The translations under genes were made by a program, and so were the position numbers. This document shows positions 55,030-63,292 of a DNA stretch of 64,000 bases, one piece after another. The stretch spans positions 620,001-684,000 of the forward strand of contig NZ_VKKX01000022.1 of NCBI RefSeq assembly GCF_008271655.1, written 5' to 3'. This stretch comes from Gemmobacter caeruleus. Lineage in GTDB: Bacteria; Pseudomonadota; Alphaproteobacteria; Rhodobacterales; Rhodobacteraceae. The notes under the pieces were generated by a model, which made no database searches, was not told the origin of the DNA, and worked only from the letters and a program-made list of their open reading frames with translations. The first letter of the stretch is position 1; every line of letters begins with the position of its first letter.

Positions 55030-55542
55030 TCAAGCCATGCCGGAGGGAAAGCGCCAGGTCACCAGACGATTGTCCGAACGCCAGAGCGGCCCCTTGTCGG
55101 TAAAGGCGCCGTCATCCCTGCCCCCGGCGGCGGCGTAAAAGGCGCGGGCGGCATGGTTTTCGGCCACCACCGCCAATGCGGCGCCCGGATAGCCCTGCAC
55201 CTGCAACCCCGCCAGGGCCGCCGCCAGCAGGCGCCGCCCCTGGCCACGGCCGCGCTGATCGGGCAGCAGATACAGGTGGCGTATCTCGCCCAGCCCGGCA
55301 AGGTGCGGGCCGGTGGGCGCCCCGAAACAGACAAAGCCCACCGGCTCCGACGCCCCGGCGACCAGCGTGACCGGATCGTCACCTGCCAGCAGGCGCGCCC
55401 ATTGGTCATGGCGATGCGTTTCGGTCAGGGCGGCGACGGCCTCGGGCGGGGCGAGCGTCCCGTAACATTCCAGCCAGACGCAGTGATGGATCCGCGCCAG
55501 CGCGCCCGCATCGGCCGGCCCTGCCCGGCGCAGCGGCGTCAC
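55030..55542 (-). CDS. GNAT-family acetyltransferase
   Basis: This 170-residue protein has the GNAT acetyl-CoA motif, [21 protein letters not shown], and the C-terminal [13 protein letters not shown] segment. The substrate is unknown. GTG start overlaps the trmD stop as GTGA, so it is translated with trmD. It lies between trmD and rplS, a position where most bacteria have nothing. Confidence 0.85.
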   Translation of the reverse strand: MTPLRRAGPADAGALARIHHCVWLECYGTLAPPEAVAALTETHRHDQWARLLAGDDPVTLVAGASEPVGFVCFGAPTGPHLAGLGEIRHLYLLPDQRGRGQGRRLLAAALAGLQVQGYPGAALAVVAENHAARAFYAAAGGRDDGAFTDKGPLWRSDNRLVTWRFPSGMA

Positions 55543-56381
55543 TTGCGCGGCTTGCGGTCGCCCGCCCCCTGCCGTGCCTGATGCGCGGCCCAGAGATCGG
55601 GGCGGCGCGCGGCGGTCAGCGCCTCGGCCTGCGCCCGGCGCCACCGGGCAATCTCTGCGTGATTGCCCGATAGCAGCACCGGGGGGATCTCGCGCCCTTC
55701 CCAGACCGGGGGTTTGGTGAATTGCGGATGTTCCAGCAGCCCGTCGGAAAAGCTTTCTTCCTCGGTCGAGGCCATGTTGCCCAGCACGCCCGGCAGCAGC
55801 CGCACCGTGGCGTCGATCATCGCCTGCGCGGCGATCTCGCCCCCGGTCATGACGAAATCGCCAAGGCTTACCTCCTCGATGCCGAAGGCGTCGATCACCC
55901 GCTGATCCACCCCCTCGAAACGGCCACACAGCAGGGTCAGCCCGTCCGCCGCCGCCCAGCCCTGCGCCATGGCCTGCGTGAAGGGCCGCCCGCGCGGGCT
56001 GAGAAAGACGATGGGCCAGCGCGCGCGGTCGCGCGGGGTGCCCTGCCCGGCCTGCGCCAGCGCCGCCGCCACCACATCGGCGCGCAGCACCATGCCGGCG
56101 CCCCCGCCGGCCGGCGTGTCATCGACATTGCGATGCTTGCCCAGGCCGAAGGGCCGAAGGTCGATGGTTTCCAGCGCCCAAAGCCCCATGTCCAGCGCCT
56201 TGCCGGTCAGCGACAGGCCCAGCGTGCCGGGAAAGGCATCGGGGAACAGGGTGACGATCTTTGCGCACCACGCGCCCTTTACCCGCTGCGGCGCCATCAG
56301 GTCGCGCGGTTGCAGGTTGGCCGAGATGGTCAGCCGGCCATGGCTTCGGGGTTTCGCGGGTTCGTCGGTCGGATCGCTCAT
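55539..56381 (-). CDS. trmD: TrmD, tRNA (guanine-N1)-methyltransferase
   Basis: TrmD methylates G37 in tRNAs with G36. The 280-residue product has the SPOUT knot features LLCGRFEGVDQRVID, GDFVMTGGEIAAQAMID and LLEHPQFTKP. About 40 extra residues precede the conserved core (KIVTLFPDAFPG); the first ATG is the only obvious one, and some relatives share such an extension. It precedes the acetyltransferase gene and belongs to the rpsP-rimM-trmD-rplS series. Confidence 0.96.
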   Translation of the reverse strand: MSDPTDEPAKPRSHGRLTISANLQPRDLMAPQRVKGAWCAKIVTLFPDAFPGTLGLSLTGKALDMGLWALETIDLRPFGLGKHRNVDDTPAGGGAGMVLRADVVAAALAQAGQGTPRDRARWPIVFLSPRGRPFTQAMAQGWAAADGLTLLCGRFEGVDQRVIDAFGIEEVSLGDFVMTGGEIAAQAMIDATVRLLPGVLGNMASTEEESFSDGLLEHPQFTKPPVWEGREIPPVLLSGNHAEIARWRRAQAEALTAARRPDLWAAHQARQGAGDRKPRK

Positions 56382-56437
56382 GCCTTCGCTTTAGGCCAAA
56401 GCGCGCGGCGCGCAAGGGGTTTCGGCGGCCAGGCGGA

Positions 56438-57223
56438 TCAGGATGCCGCCGCCAGCAGGGCGCGTTTGGCCTGGGTCAACTCCTCCTCCGGCAGGCCCCG
56501 CCGGTTGAGCGCGACCAGCCGCGCCGCCAGTTCGGCCGAGCCGCCGCCATTGGCCGGCGGCACCGGCGGCAGGGCTTCGCGCAGCGGCTCGGGCAGGCCA
56601 GCCAGATCATACAGCGCCTCGACCGGGCCAAGCCGGCGCGGGCCATGGCGCGCCAGCGCGGCGGCAATCACCGGGGCGCCAGTCTCATGCCCGATCCGCG
56701 CCAGCAGGGCGGTGAAATCGGCGGCGGGGGCCAGACGGGTCGCGAAATCCTCGGGCGTTTCGGCCAGATGCGGATGCTGCGCCTGCTGCCAATAGACCGA
56801 GGCCAGCCAATCGCCCGGCGCCCGCGTGCCATAGACCAGCCAGGCCGGGCCATCGGGCCAGATCTCGGCCACCGCGCGCAGGGCGATGGCGGCCAGGCGC
56901 GGCGCCATGTCATAGCTGTCGATTCCGGGATGGCCGGGCATCAGCCCCGCCAGATCCTCGCAGGACAGAATAAGACCCGGCGCCCCCGCCACCGGCGCAA
57001 GCCAGGCCCGCAGCGCCCGCAGCACCATGCGCCGCGCACCGATCCCCGGCGCGCGCGACATCTGGCGCGCGGCCTCGACCAGCAGCGCGCCGCCCGCATC
57101 GCCGGGCAGGCGCACGGCCCAGCCCGCCTCAAGCAGCGCCGGGCGATGCGCCGCAAGGGCGGCCTGCACCGATGAGGAGCCGGTCTTGTGAAAGCCCGCA
57201 TGCAGCAGGATGCGCGGCGGCAT
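56438..57223 (-). CDS. Sulfotransferase-like P-loop protein
   Basis: The 261-residue protein begins with HAGFHKTGSSSVQAAL, the 5'-phosphosulfate-binding loop of the sulfotransferase family, and has the internal segment RAPGDWLASVYWQQAQ which fits the 3'-phosphate region. It could transfer sulfate from PAPS to a carbohydrate or other acceptor, but the acceptor is not predictable. It begins 4 bases after the membrane-protein gene and may share its transcript. It is unusual inside a translation-linked locus. Confidence 0.7.
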   Translation of the reverse strand: MPPRILLHAGFHKTGSSSVQAALAAHRPALLEAGWAVRLPGDAGGALLVEAARQMSRAPGIGARRMVLRALRAWLAPVAGAPGLILSCEDLAGLMPGHPGIDSYDMAPRLAAIALRAVAEIWPDGPAWLVYGTRAPGDWLASVYWQQAQHPHLAETPEDFATRLAPAADFTALLARIGHETGAPVIAAALARHGPRRLGPVEALYDLAGLPEPLREALPPVPPANGGGSAELAARLVALNRRGLPEEELTQAKRALLAAAS

Positions 57224-57226
57224 GGC

Positions 57227-58135
57227 TCAGGCCAGCGGGGCAAGCGCCCGGTTGCGCTGGATCAGTGCGCGCAGGGCCGCGCCCACCCCGGATTGTTCGG
57301 GGAACCGCGCCCGCGCGGCATCCAGCGCGGTTTCGTTCGGGCAATCGCCCCAGGCATCGGCATTCTGATCGAGCAGCAGGGCGCAGCGTTCGGCGAACAG
57401 CTCCAGCAGGGCCGGATCGTCGCCCGCCACCTGCATCGCCTGGACCGGCGCGGCGCGGCCCTGGCAGGCCTCGACCGTCAGCGGATCGGTCGCCTGAAGG
57501 ATGAAGGCGCGGCGCAGCGCCGGGCCGGCATCGACCAGCCGGTCATGCAGCGCGTCCAGCAAGACCTCCGGCTCCAGATGCCCGCGCAGCGCAGCCAGAT
57601 GGCCGTCGATCACCGACGCCTCGGTGTCGGGGCGCAATTCGGTCAGCGGTTCCGTCAGCCGGGCGGCGAACAGGCGCGCGGCGGCGCGGCGTCCGGCCTC
57701 GGCATCGGGTGTCGCCGCGGCCTCGACCTCGGTCAGCGCATCGTCGAGAAAGGCATTGATCGCCGCCGACTGCCCCGGCGGACAGGCCAGACGCGCAATC
57801 GGAATGGCCAGCAACGACAGGAAGATCGGCCCCATGAAGGGCAGCGTCACGCTCAGCCCCGCGACGCCGGCCAACCCGCGCCCGACGCCAAAGCAGATCA
57901 CCACCAGCAGGGTCTGCACCACGGCGCGGGTGGCGATGGCCAGCCAGCTGTCGGGGCTTTGCCAATCGGCCGCCGTCTGCGGCCATTCCTGCGGGCGCAG
58001 CACGATCAGCCACAACAGGAAGATCGCGATGAACACGGGCACTACAGCCCAGCCATACCCGCCCATGCCCGCCAAAAGCGGGCCGACATACAGACATGCC
58101 GTAGCCATCTGCAAGATCCGCAGCCGAAGTGTCAT
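57227..58135 (-). CDS. Uncharacterised membrane protein
   Basis: I do not recognise this 302-residue protein. It has four hydrophobic segments in the first 120 residues (around MATACLYVGPLLAGM, VPVFIAIFLLWLIVL, VVQTLLVVICFGVGRGL and GPIFLSLLAIPIARL) and a long alanine-rich soluble C-terminal domain (about residues 125-302) with few charged clusters. The start at 58135 has GAGG seven bases upstream; ATG at 58147 would add four residues. It lies between rimM and the sulfotransferase-like gene. Confidence 0.7.
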   Translation of the reverse strand: MTLRLRILQMATACLYVGPLLAGMGGYGWAVVPVFIAIFLLWLIVLRPQEWPQTAADWQSPDSWLAIATRAVVQTLLVVICFGVGRGLAGVAGLSVTLPFMGPIFLSLLAIPIARLACPPGQSAAINAFLDDALTEVEAAATPDAEAGRRAAARLFAARLTEPLTELRPDTEASVIDGHLAALRGHLEPEVLLDALHDRLVDAGPALRRAFILQATDPLTVEACQGRAAPVQAMQVAGDDPALLELFAERCALLLDQNADAWGDCPNETALDAARARFPEQSGVGAALRALIQRNRALAPLA

Positions 58136-58197
58136 GCTCTGCCTCATCCGTGGCTTATGCCATTCTGGTGGGCGACAGAGTGAACCTTGCGGCGCGT

Positions 58198-58722
58198 TTA
58201 GTCCAGTCCTTCCGGCAGATCGGCGACCAGAATCCCCGCCGACAGGTCCACCGAGGGCACAGTCGCCAGCGTGAAGGGCAGCAGAAGCGCCGCTTTGCGG
58301 CCCGGCCCGTTGATTTCCAGAATGTCGCCCGCGCCATGGTTATGCACGGCGATGACCTTGCCCAGATCGGCGCCGCCGGTATCGCGCACCGCAAGGCCGA
58401 TCAGGTCGGAATAATAGAATTCGTCATCGGGCAGTTTCGGCAGGCGGCTGCGATCGGCATAAAGATGCACGCCTTTCAGCGCGTCGGCCTCTTCCTTGGT
58501 GGTCACGCCTGACAGGCGCGCGCCCAGCCCCCCGCTCAGCGGACGGGTCAGGCGCAGCTTGAAGCTGCGGCTGCCATCCTCGGTGAACAGCGGGCCGTAA
58601 TCGGCGATGGCCGTCGGTTCCACGCAAAAGCTTTTCACCCGCACCTCGCCCTGCACGCCAAAGGCGCCGGCAATCGCGCCGACGCAGATGCGGTCACTGT
58701 GATCGGGGGTATCGGCGCACAT
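58198..58722 (-). CDS. rimM: RimM, 16S rRNA processing protein
   Basis: RimM binds S19 and helps 30S maturation. The 174-residue product has the N-terminal RimM domain ([20 protein letters not shown]) and the C-terminal PRC-barrel ([37 protein letters not shown]). It starts one base after bluB and precedes the unknown membrane protein; the classical neighbours rpsP and trmD lie on either side with extra genes between. Confidence 0.95.
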   Translation of the reverse strand: MCADTPDHSDRICVGAIAGAFGVQGEVRVKSFCVEPTAIADYGPLFTEDGSRSFKLRLTRPLSGGLGARLSGVTTKEEADALKGVHLYADRSRLPKLPDDEFYYSDLIGLAVRDTGGADLGKVIAVHNHGAGDILEINGPGRKAALLLPFTLATVPSVDLSAGILVADLPEGLD

Positions 58723-58723
58723 G

Positions 58724-59365
58724 TCAGCGGGTCTCCATGATGAGCGCGGGCGCGCGGCGTTCCCAGCCGGCGCGTTCCAGTTCGGGGGTCTCGGCCTCGG
58801 TTTCGGGGATGCCCACGCAAAGATAGCCGATGAAGCGCCAGCTCTCGGGCACCGCCAGATCGCAGGCCAGCCGCGCGGGCTCGAGGATCGACACCCAGCC
58901 CAGCCCCAGCCCCTCGGCGCGCAGGGCCAGCCAGAACAGCGTGATGGCGCCCACCACCGAATAGGCGCGCGCCTCGGGCATGGTGCCGGCCCCCAGCCCC
59001 GCGCCCTTGCCGGTCGCATCGTCGCAAAAGACGGCGAACTGTTCGGGCGCTTCGCGCAGACCGGCCAGTTTCAGGCTGGCATAAAGCCCCGCCTGCGCCC
59101 CCTGATAGCGGGTCAGCGCCTCGGCGTTGCAGGTCTCGAAATTCGTGATGACGGCGGCGCGGGCCTCGGGGCTTTGCACCCGGATCAGCCGCCAGGGTTC
59201 GCTGAGCCCGACCGAGGGCGCCAGCGCAAAGGCAGACAGGCAGCGGTCCAGGACCGCCGCCTCTACCGGATCGGTGCGAAAGCGGCGCACGTCGCGCCGC
59301 CATCGCATCAGGTGCCACAGCCCCCGCCGGATTTCCGGGCCGGGGCTGACGGCGTCCTCGCTCAC
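58724..59365 (-). CDS. bluB: BluB, 5,6-dimethylbenzimidazole synthase
   Basis: BluB uses oxygen to break down FMN and release dimethylbenzimidazole, the lower ligand of B12. The 213-residue flavin-fold protein has [10 protein letters not shown] with the conserved aspartate (D25), [28 protein letters not shown], and [13 protein letters not shown], the signatures that mark BluB rather than a general nitroreductase. It overlaps rpsP (ATGA) and is one base from rimM, so it is expressed in a translation operon, about 45 kb from the cob cluster in this window. Confidence 0.9.
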   Translation of the reverse strand: MSEDAVSPGPEIRRGLWHLMRWRRDVRRFRTDPVEAAVLDRCLSAFALAPSVGLSEPWRLIRVQSPEARAAVITNFETCNAEALTRYQGAQAGLYASLKLAGLREAPEQFAVFCDDATGKGAGLGAGTMPEARAYSVVGAITLFWLALRAEGLGLGWVSILEPARLACDLAVPESWRFIGYLCVGIPETEAETPELERAGWERRAPALIMETR

Positions 59366-59715
59366 TCTTCGGCCGGGGCCGCCGAACGGGCGGCTTTCTT
59401 CTTGGCGCGCTCGGCCATGGCCTTGCCCGGCACGGCGGCTTTCGGGTTGTTGCGGGCCTTCTTCTCGGTCAGGCCGGCAGCCTCCAGGAAGCGGGCGACG
59501 CGGTCGGTGGCCTGGGCGCCCTGACCCAGCCAGTATTGCACGCGCTCCACGTTCAGCTTCACGCGGTCTTCGCTGTCCTTGGCCAGCAGCGGGTTATAGG
59601 TGCCCAGCTTCTCGATGAAGCGGCCATCGCGCGGCATGCGGCTGTCGGCGGCGACGATCGCGTAGAACGGGCGCTTTTTCGAGCCGCCACGGGCCAGACG
59701 GATTTTCATGGACAT
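59362..59715 (-). CDS. rpsP: 30S ribosomal protein S16
   Basis: This 117-residue product has the S16 core ([32 protein letters not shown]) and an extended lysine/alanine-rich C-terminal tail of about 30 residues, common in alphaproteobacteria. The start has AAGGAG seven bases upstream. It overlaps bluB by four bases and follows the chorismate mutase gene by 42 bases. Confidence 0.97.
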   Translation of the reverse strand: MSMKIRLARGGSKKRPFYAIVAADSRMPRDGRFIEKLGTYNPLLAKDSEDRVKLNVERVQYWLGQGAQATDRVARFLEAAGLTEKKARNNPKAAVPGKAMAERAKKKAARSAAPAEE

Positions 59716-59757
59716 GGGTGTTCTCCTTCAGTGTCCGGGGAAGCGGGCATGCCCGCG

Positions 59758-60057
59758 TTACTTTTGCAGTTTCTCGTGATGCCTGATGACTTCGCTGATG
59801 ATGAAGGTCAGGAATTTCTTCGCAAAATCCGGATCGAGATCCGCCTCTTGCGACAGTTTCTCCAGCCGCTCGATCTGACGCGCCTCGCGCGCCGGGTCCG
59901 AGGGGGGAAGATCGTGTTCAGCCTTGAGCCGGCCCACCGATTGCGTGTGTTTGAAGCGTTCGGCCAGCGTATAGACCAGGATCGCGTCCAGCCGGTCGAT
60001 GCTGTCGCGGTGGTCGCGCAGCAGTTCGGCGGCGCGGCGGGTTGCGTCGGTCGTCAT
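59758..60057 (-). CDS. AroQ-type chorismate mutase
   Basis: The 99-residue all-helical protein matches monofunctional chorismate mutases, which convert chorismate to prephenate. Typical features are RDSIDRLDAILVYTLAERFKHTQSVGRLKA, seen here as DSIDRLDAILV and GRLKAEHDLPPSDPAREARQ, with a C-terminal helix. It overlaps the upstream acetyltransferase gene by ATGA. Such a gene between ffh and rpsP is common in Rhodobacteraceae. It may supply phenylalanine and tyrosine synthesis. Confidence 0.9.
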   Translation of the reverse strand: MTTDATRRAAELLRDHRDSIDRLDAILVYTLAERFKHTQSVGRLKAEHDLPPSDPAREARQIERLEKLSQEADLDPDFAKKFLTFIISEVIRHHEKLQK

Positions 60058-60608
60058 GCGTAGGCCTCCATTCCGCCATCGCTCAGCGTCTCGGGCGCGG
60101 GGTGGCGCCAGATGGTGCTTTCGCCGTATTGTTCATGTACGAAGATGCCGTCGGGCGCGCAGCCCATGCGCCGGGCCAGCGCCTGCGAACGGGTATTCTC
60201 GCGGGCGATCAGGCTGATGACGGTGGGCCAGCCCAGCACGTCATAGACATAGCCGCGCGCGGCCTGTGCCGCCTCATGCGCCAGGCCCTTGCCCTCGGCC
60301 CCGGCAGCCCAGACCGACCAGCCGATTTCCGGCTCGGGCCAGCCTTCGGGGAACCAGGGGCCGCACATGCCCAGGGGGGCGCCGCTGGCGCGGTCGGTAA
60401 AGATGAACATGCCATAGCCGCGATGCACCCAATGGCCGGTCATATGGCCAAAGGCGCGCCAGGCCATCGCGCGGGTGATCGGCCCGCCGATATGCGCCGA
60501 ACGGTCCGAGGCCATGAAATCGGCATAGACCTCGAAATCCGGGGTCACCGGCGCCCGCAGGATCAGCCGCGTGGTTTCCAGCACCGGGGTCGGGCCAAAG
60601 CTCAGCAT
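60054..60608 (-). CDS. RimJ/RimL-like GNAT acetyltransferase
   Basis: This 184-residue GNAT protein has the family start LETTRLILRAPVTPDFEVYA and the acetyl-CoA binding region EIGWSVWAAGAEGKGLAHEA, followed by ENTRSQALARRMGC. Relatives include N-terminal acetyltransferases of ribosomal proteins, but the substrate is unknown. It lies 52 bases after ffh and overlaps the chorismate mutase start. Confidence 0.88.
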   Translation of the reverse strand: MLSFGPTPVLETTRLILRAPVTPDFEVYADFMASDRSAHIGGPITRAMAWRAFGHMTGHWVHRGYGMFIFTDRASGAPLGMCGPWFPEGWPEPEIGWSVWAAGAEGKGLAHEAAQAARGYVYDVLGWPTVISLIARENTRSQALARRMGCAPDGIFVHEQYGESTIWRHPAPETLSDGGMEAYA

Positions 60609-60660
60609 GGCTGCCCCCTGCCCCGGCGCGAAAGCACGGCGATATGATCGCGGCGCGCGG

Positions 60661-62163
60661 TCATTTCTTCTTCATCAGCCCCGACAGGCCCGAGGGCAGG
60701 CCCATGCCGCGCGGCAGGCCGGGCATGCCGCCGCCAAGGCCCGGCATCCCCGATTTCATCGCGCGCGCGGCCTCTTCCAGCTGCGCCGGGTCCATGTTCT
60801 TGAGGTCGGGCATGCCGGCGCCCTTGCCCATCATGGCCTTGGCGACCTGTTTCATCATGCCGCCCTTGCCCATCTTCTTCATCATGTCGGCCATCTGCTT
60901 GTGCTGTTTCAGCAGACGGTTCAGCTCCGACACTTCCAGCCCGGCGCCCTGGGCGATACGCTTCTTGCGGCTGGCTTGCAGAAGGTCGGGATTGGCCCGT
61001 TCCTTCTTGGTCATCGAATTGATCAGCGCGATCTGGCGGCGCAGCATGCGGTCGTCAAAGCCCGCCTCCTCGGCGGCCTTGGCGGCCTTGCCCATGCCCG
61101 GCAACATGCCCATGACGCCCTGCATGCCACCCATCTTGAGCATCTGGTCAAGCTGCATCTTCAGGTCGTTCATGTTGAACAGACCCTTGGCAAAGCGTTT
61201 GGCCATGCGTTCGGCCTGCTCGGCCTCAAAGGTCTCGCGCGCTTTCTCGACCAGCGCCACGATATCGCCCATGCCGAGGATGCGGCCCGCCACACGCTCG
61301 GGCTCAAAGGCGTCGATCGCCTCCATCTTCTCGCCCAGACCGACAAAGCGGATGGGCTTGCCGGTCACGGCGCGCATCGACAGCGCGGCACCGCCACGGC
61401 CGTCGCCGTCCATCCGGGTCAGCACGACGCCGGAAATGCCGACCTTGCCGTCAAATTCGGTCGCCACGTTCACCGCATCCTGGCCGGTCAGGCCATCGAC
61501 CACCAGCAGGGTTTCGCGGGGCTGGGCGATGTCGCGCACCGCCTGAACCTCGTCCATCAGCACTTCGTCGATGTGCAGACGGCCCGCGGTATCGAGGAAC
61601 AGCACGTCATAGCCGCCCAGATTGGCCTGGGTCTTGGCACGTTTGGCGATCTGCACCGCCGATTCGCCCTTGACGATCGGCAGGCTGTCCACGCCGATCT
61701 GCCCGGCGAGGATCTGCAACTGCTCCATCGCGGCGGGGCGCTGCGTGTCGAGCGAGGCGAGCAGAACCTTCTTGCCGTTCTTTTCCTTCAGCCGCTTGGC
61801 AAGCTTCGCGGTCGTCGTGGTCTTGCCCGACCCTTGCAGACCCACCATCAGGATGGTCGCGGGCGGATTGTCGATCTTGAGCGCATCTGCCGGGCCATCG
61901 CCCGACAGCACGCGCACCAGTTCGTCATGCACGATCTTGACGACCTGCTGGCCCGGCGTCACCGATTTGGTGACGGCCTGCCCGGTCGCCTTGGCCTTGA
62001 CCGCCTTGATGAAATCGCGCGCGACCGGCAGCGAGACATCGGCCTCCAGCAGGGCCGTGCGCACCTCGCGCAGCGCGGTCTCGACATCGGCCTCGCTCAG
62101 CGCGCCCTGTTTGGTCAGACGGTCAAAGACGCTGCCAAGGCGTTCGGAAAGCGATTCGAACAT
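60661..62163 (-). CDS. ffh: Ffh, signal recognition particle GTPase
   Basis: Ffh targets nascent membrane proteins to FtsY. The 500-residue product has the N domain, the G domain (GLQGSGKTTTTAKLA, DTAGRLHIDE, TRMDGDGRGG) and a methionine-rich M domain that ends in a glycine/methionine-rich tail (MPGLPRGMGLPSGL). It heads the ffh-rpsP-rimM-trmD-rplS locus. A clear promoter lies about 140 bases upstream of the start. Confidence 0.97.
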   Translation of the reverse strand: MFESLSERLGSVFDRLTKQGALSEADVETALREVRTALLEADVSLPVARDFIKAVKAKATGQAVTKSVTPGQQVVKIVHDELVRVLSGDGPADALKIDNPPATILMVGLQGSGKTTTTAKLAKRLKEKNGKKVLLASLDTQRPAAMEQLQILAGQIGVDSLPIVKGESAVQIAKRAKTQANLGGYDVLFLDTAGRLHIDEVLMDEVQAVRDIAQPRETLLVVDGLTGQDAVNVATEFDGKVGISGVVLTRMDGDGRGGAALSMRAVTGKPIRFVGLGEKMEAIDAFEPERVAGRILGMGDIVALVEKARETFEAEQAERMAKRFAKGLFNMNDLKMQLDQMLKMGGMQGVMGMLPGMGKAAKAAEEAGFDDRMLRRQIALINSMTKKERANPDLLQASRKKRIAQGAGLEVSELNRLLKQHKQMADMMKKMGKGGMMKQVAKAMMGKGAGMPDLKNMDPAQLEEAARAMKSGMPGLGGGMPGLPRGMGLPSGLSGLMKKK

Positions 62164-62301
62164 GCGTCGTCTCCTCAAGGGCCGGGCCAGCGCCCGAAGG
62201 TTCAATGCGGTATGGCACCCGTGGGCGCAACGCGCTGACGGATGGCGATCCCCGCAAATGCGATGGGACCGGAAGCACAGGCCTCCGGGGATTTGGGGCT
62301 G

Positions 62302-62330
62302 TGGATAGGCGCAAGGGGCGCCGGAGTCAA
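62302..62330 (-). promoter_or_regulatory. Probable ffh promoter
   Basis: On the minus strand TTGACT (62330-62325) and TATCCA (62307-62302) are separated by 17 bases, a good sigma-70 match, about 140 bases before the ffh start. Confidence 0.6.
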
Positions 62331-62371
62331 GCGACGAAGCGGTTTCGGGCCAGCCTCGGGCCTTGAACATA

Positions 62372-62406
62372 AAGACCCCGCAAGCCCTGTGCGGGCTGCG
62401 GGGTCT
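62372..62406 (-). terminator. Terminator after the repeat-protein gene
   Basis: AGACCCCGCA and TGCGGGGTCT form a stem with an inner GCCC/GGGC pairing. It lies about 40 bases after the stop at 62445, with a short T-run on the minus strand. Confidence 0.85.
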
Positions 62407-62444
62407 GTTCGGGCGGCGCGGCGTGCCGTGGCGATCCTTGCGGA

Positions 62445-62951
62445 TCAGCTGTCGGATTGCGGCAGCAGGCCCACCAGTTGCGACAGGGTGTAATCGGCCG
62501 GGTTCACGCCCAGTTGCGCGGCCAGCTGCACCTTGCCGGCATTCAGGCTGGCGGCGTCAGAGACGGCGCGCGTGGCGCCCGACAGGATCGCGGCCTCGGT
62601 CGTGGTGTCGCCCGAACGGCGGGCCTCGGTCAGACGCGACAGTTCGGTCGCCGAGAACTGGCCGGGGGCCACGCGCAGTTGCGCTTCGATCTGGGCGATG
62701 CCGGCATTGCCGCTGGCCGCACCCATGCTGGATTTCGACACGCGCGCCCCGGACAGGATCGCGTCGATCCGGCTGGTGTCATTGTCGCGCTTGGCTTCGG
62801 CCAGTTGCGACAGTTCGGTGGCGGTCAGGCTGCCGGGGGCCACGCCGAGCAGGTTCGACTGCTGCACGAGGCCGGGGTTCAGCCCCTGGGCCGAGGCGGC
62901 GCCGGCGGCGGTGGCCAGAACGAGGGCGGCGACAATGGTTTTCACGGACAT
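62445..62951 (-). CDS. Exported repeat protein of unknown function
   Basis: I cannot name the family. The 168-residue protein has a signal peptide (residues 1-21, ending GAASA) and a three-fold internal repeat: LGVAPGSLTATELSQLAEA, LRVAPGQFSATELSRLTEA and LGVNPADYTLSQLVGLLPQ; the first two end in an AILSG segment. It contains no cysteine and no catalytic motif. It is probably a periplasmic structural or binding protein. Its 5' region is unusually AT-rich, with a 16-base palindrome. Confidence 0.8.
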   Translation of the reverse strand: MSVKTIVAALVLATAAGAASAQGLNPGLVQQSNLLGVAPGSLTATELSQLAEAKRDNDTSRIDAILSGARVSKSSMGAASGNAGIAQIEAQLRVAPGQFSATELSRLTEARRSGDTTTEAAILSGATRAVSDAASLNAGKVQLAAQLGVNPADYTLSQLVGLLPQSDS

Positions 62952-63292
62952 GATGATCTCCTGTGTCCTTCGGTTGCGACCCGTGCCGATTGCACCGGGC
63001 CTTCCGTTCAACGGTGCCCGTCGGGCCATCCGTCTTCGGTGAGACAGAGTTAGACCCGCAAAAATGTTTTAGTAATATCAATCGATTGATAGGTCACTGT
63101 GCAACCACGCACAACACGAAGCCGTGTCGAAAGCGTGACGGAAAGGTGAAAGCGCCGCCCCTTGCAATCGCGCCGCCGCACCCGATTTGAACCGTTGGGT
63201 TCATTTACCCTGCGCCCGGGGCTGACCGCGCCGGCTTGCCATTCCCGGCAGGGGGCGTCACAGATCAGCGGACAGGATCAGGAAAACAACGC
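62952..63292. promoter_or_regulatory. 341-base intergenic region with palindromic sites
   Basis: This divergent gap separates the repeat protein and the phosphatase gene. It contains the perfect 16-base palindrome TATCAATCGATTGATA at 63076-63091 inside an AT-rich patch (about 63056-63095), and the smaller CCGTT-C-AACGG at 63004-63014. Either could be an operator. I see no gene and no clear -35/-10 pair in it. Confidence 0.55.

Noticed and set aside
58724-59365. Generic nitroreductase annotation
   Set aside because: [12 protein letters not shown], the TMPE segment and [10 protein letters not shown] mark BluB, and the genome clearly makes cobalamin.
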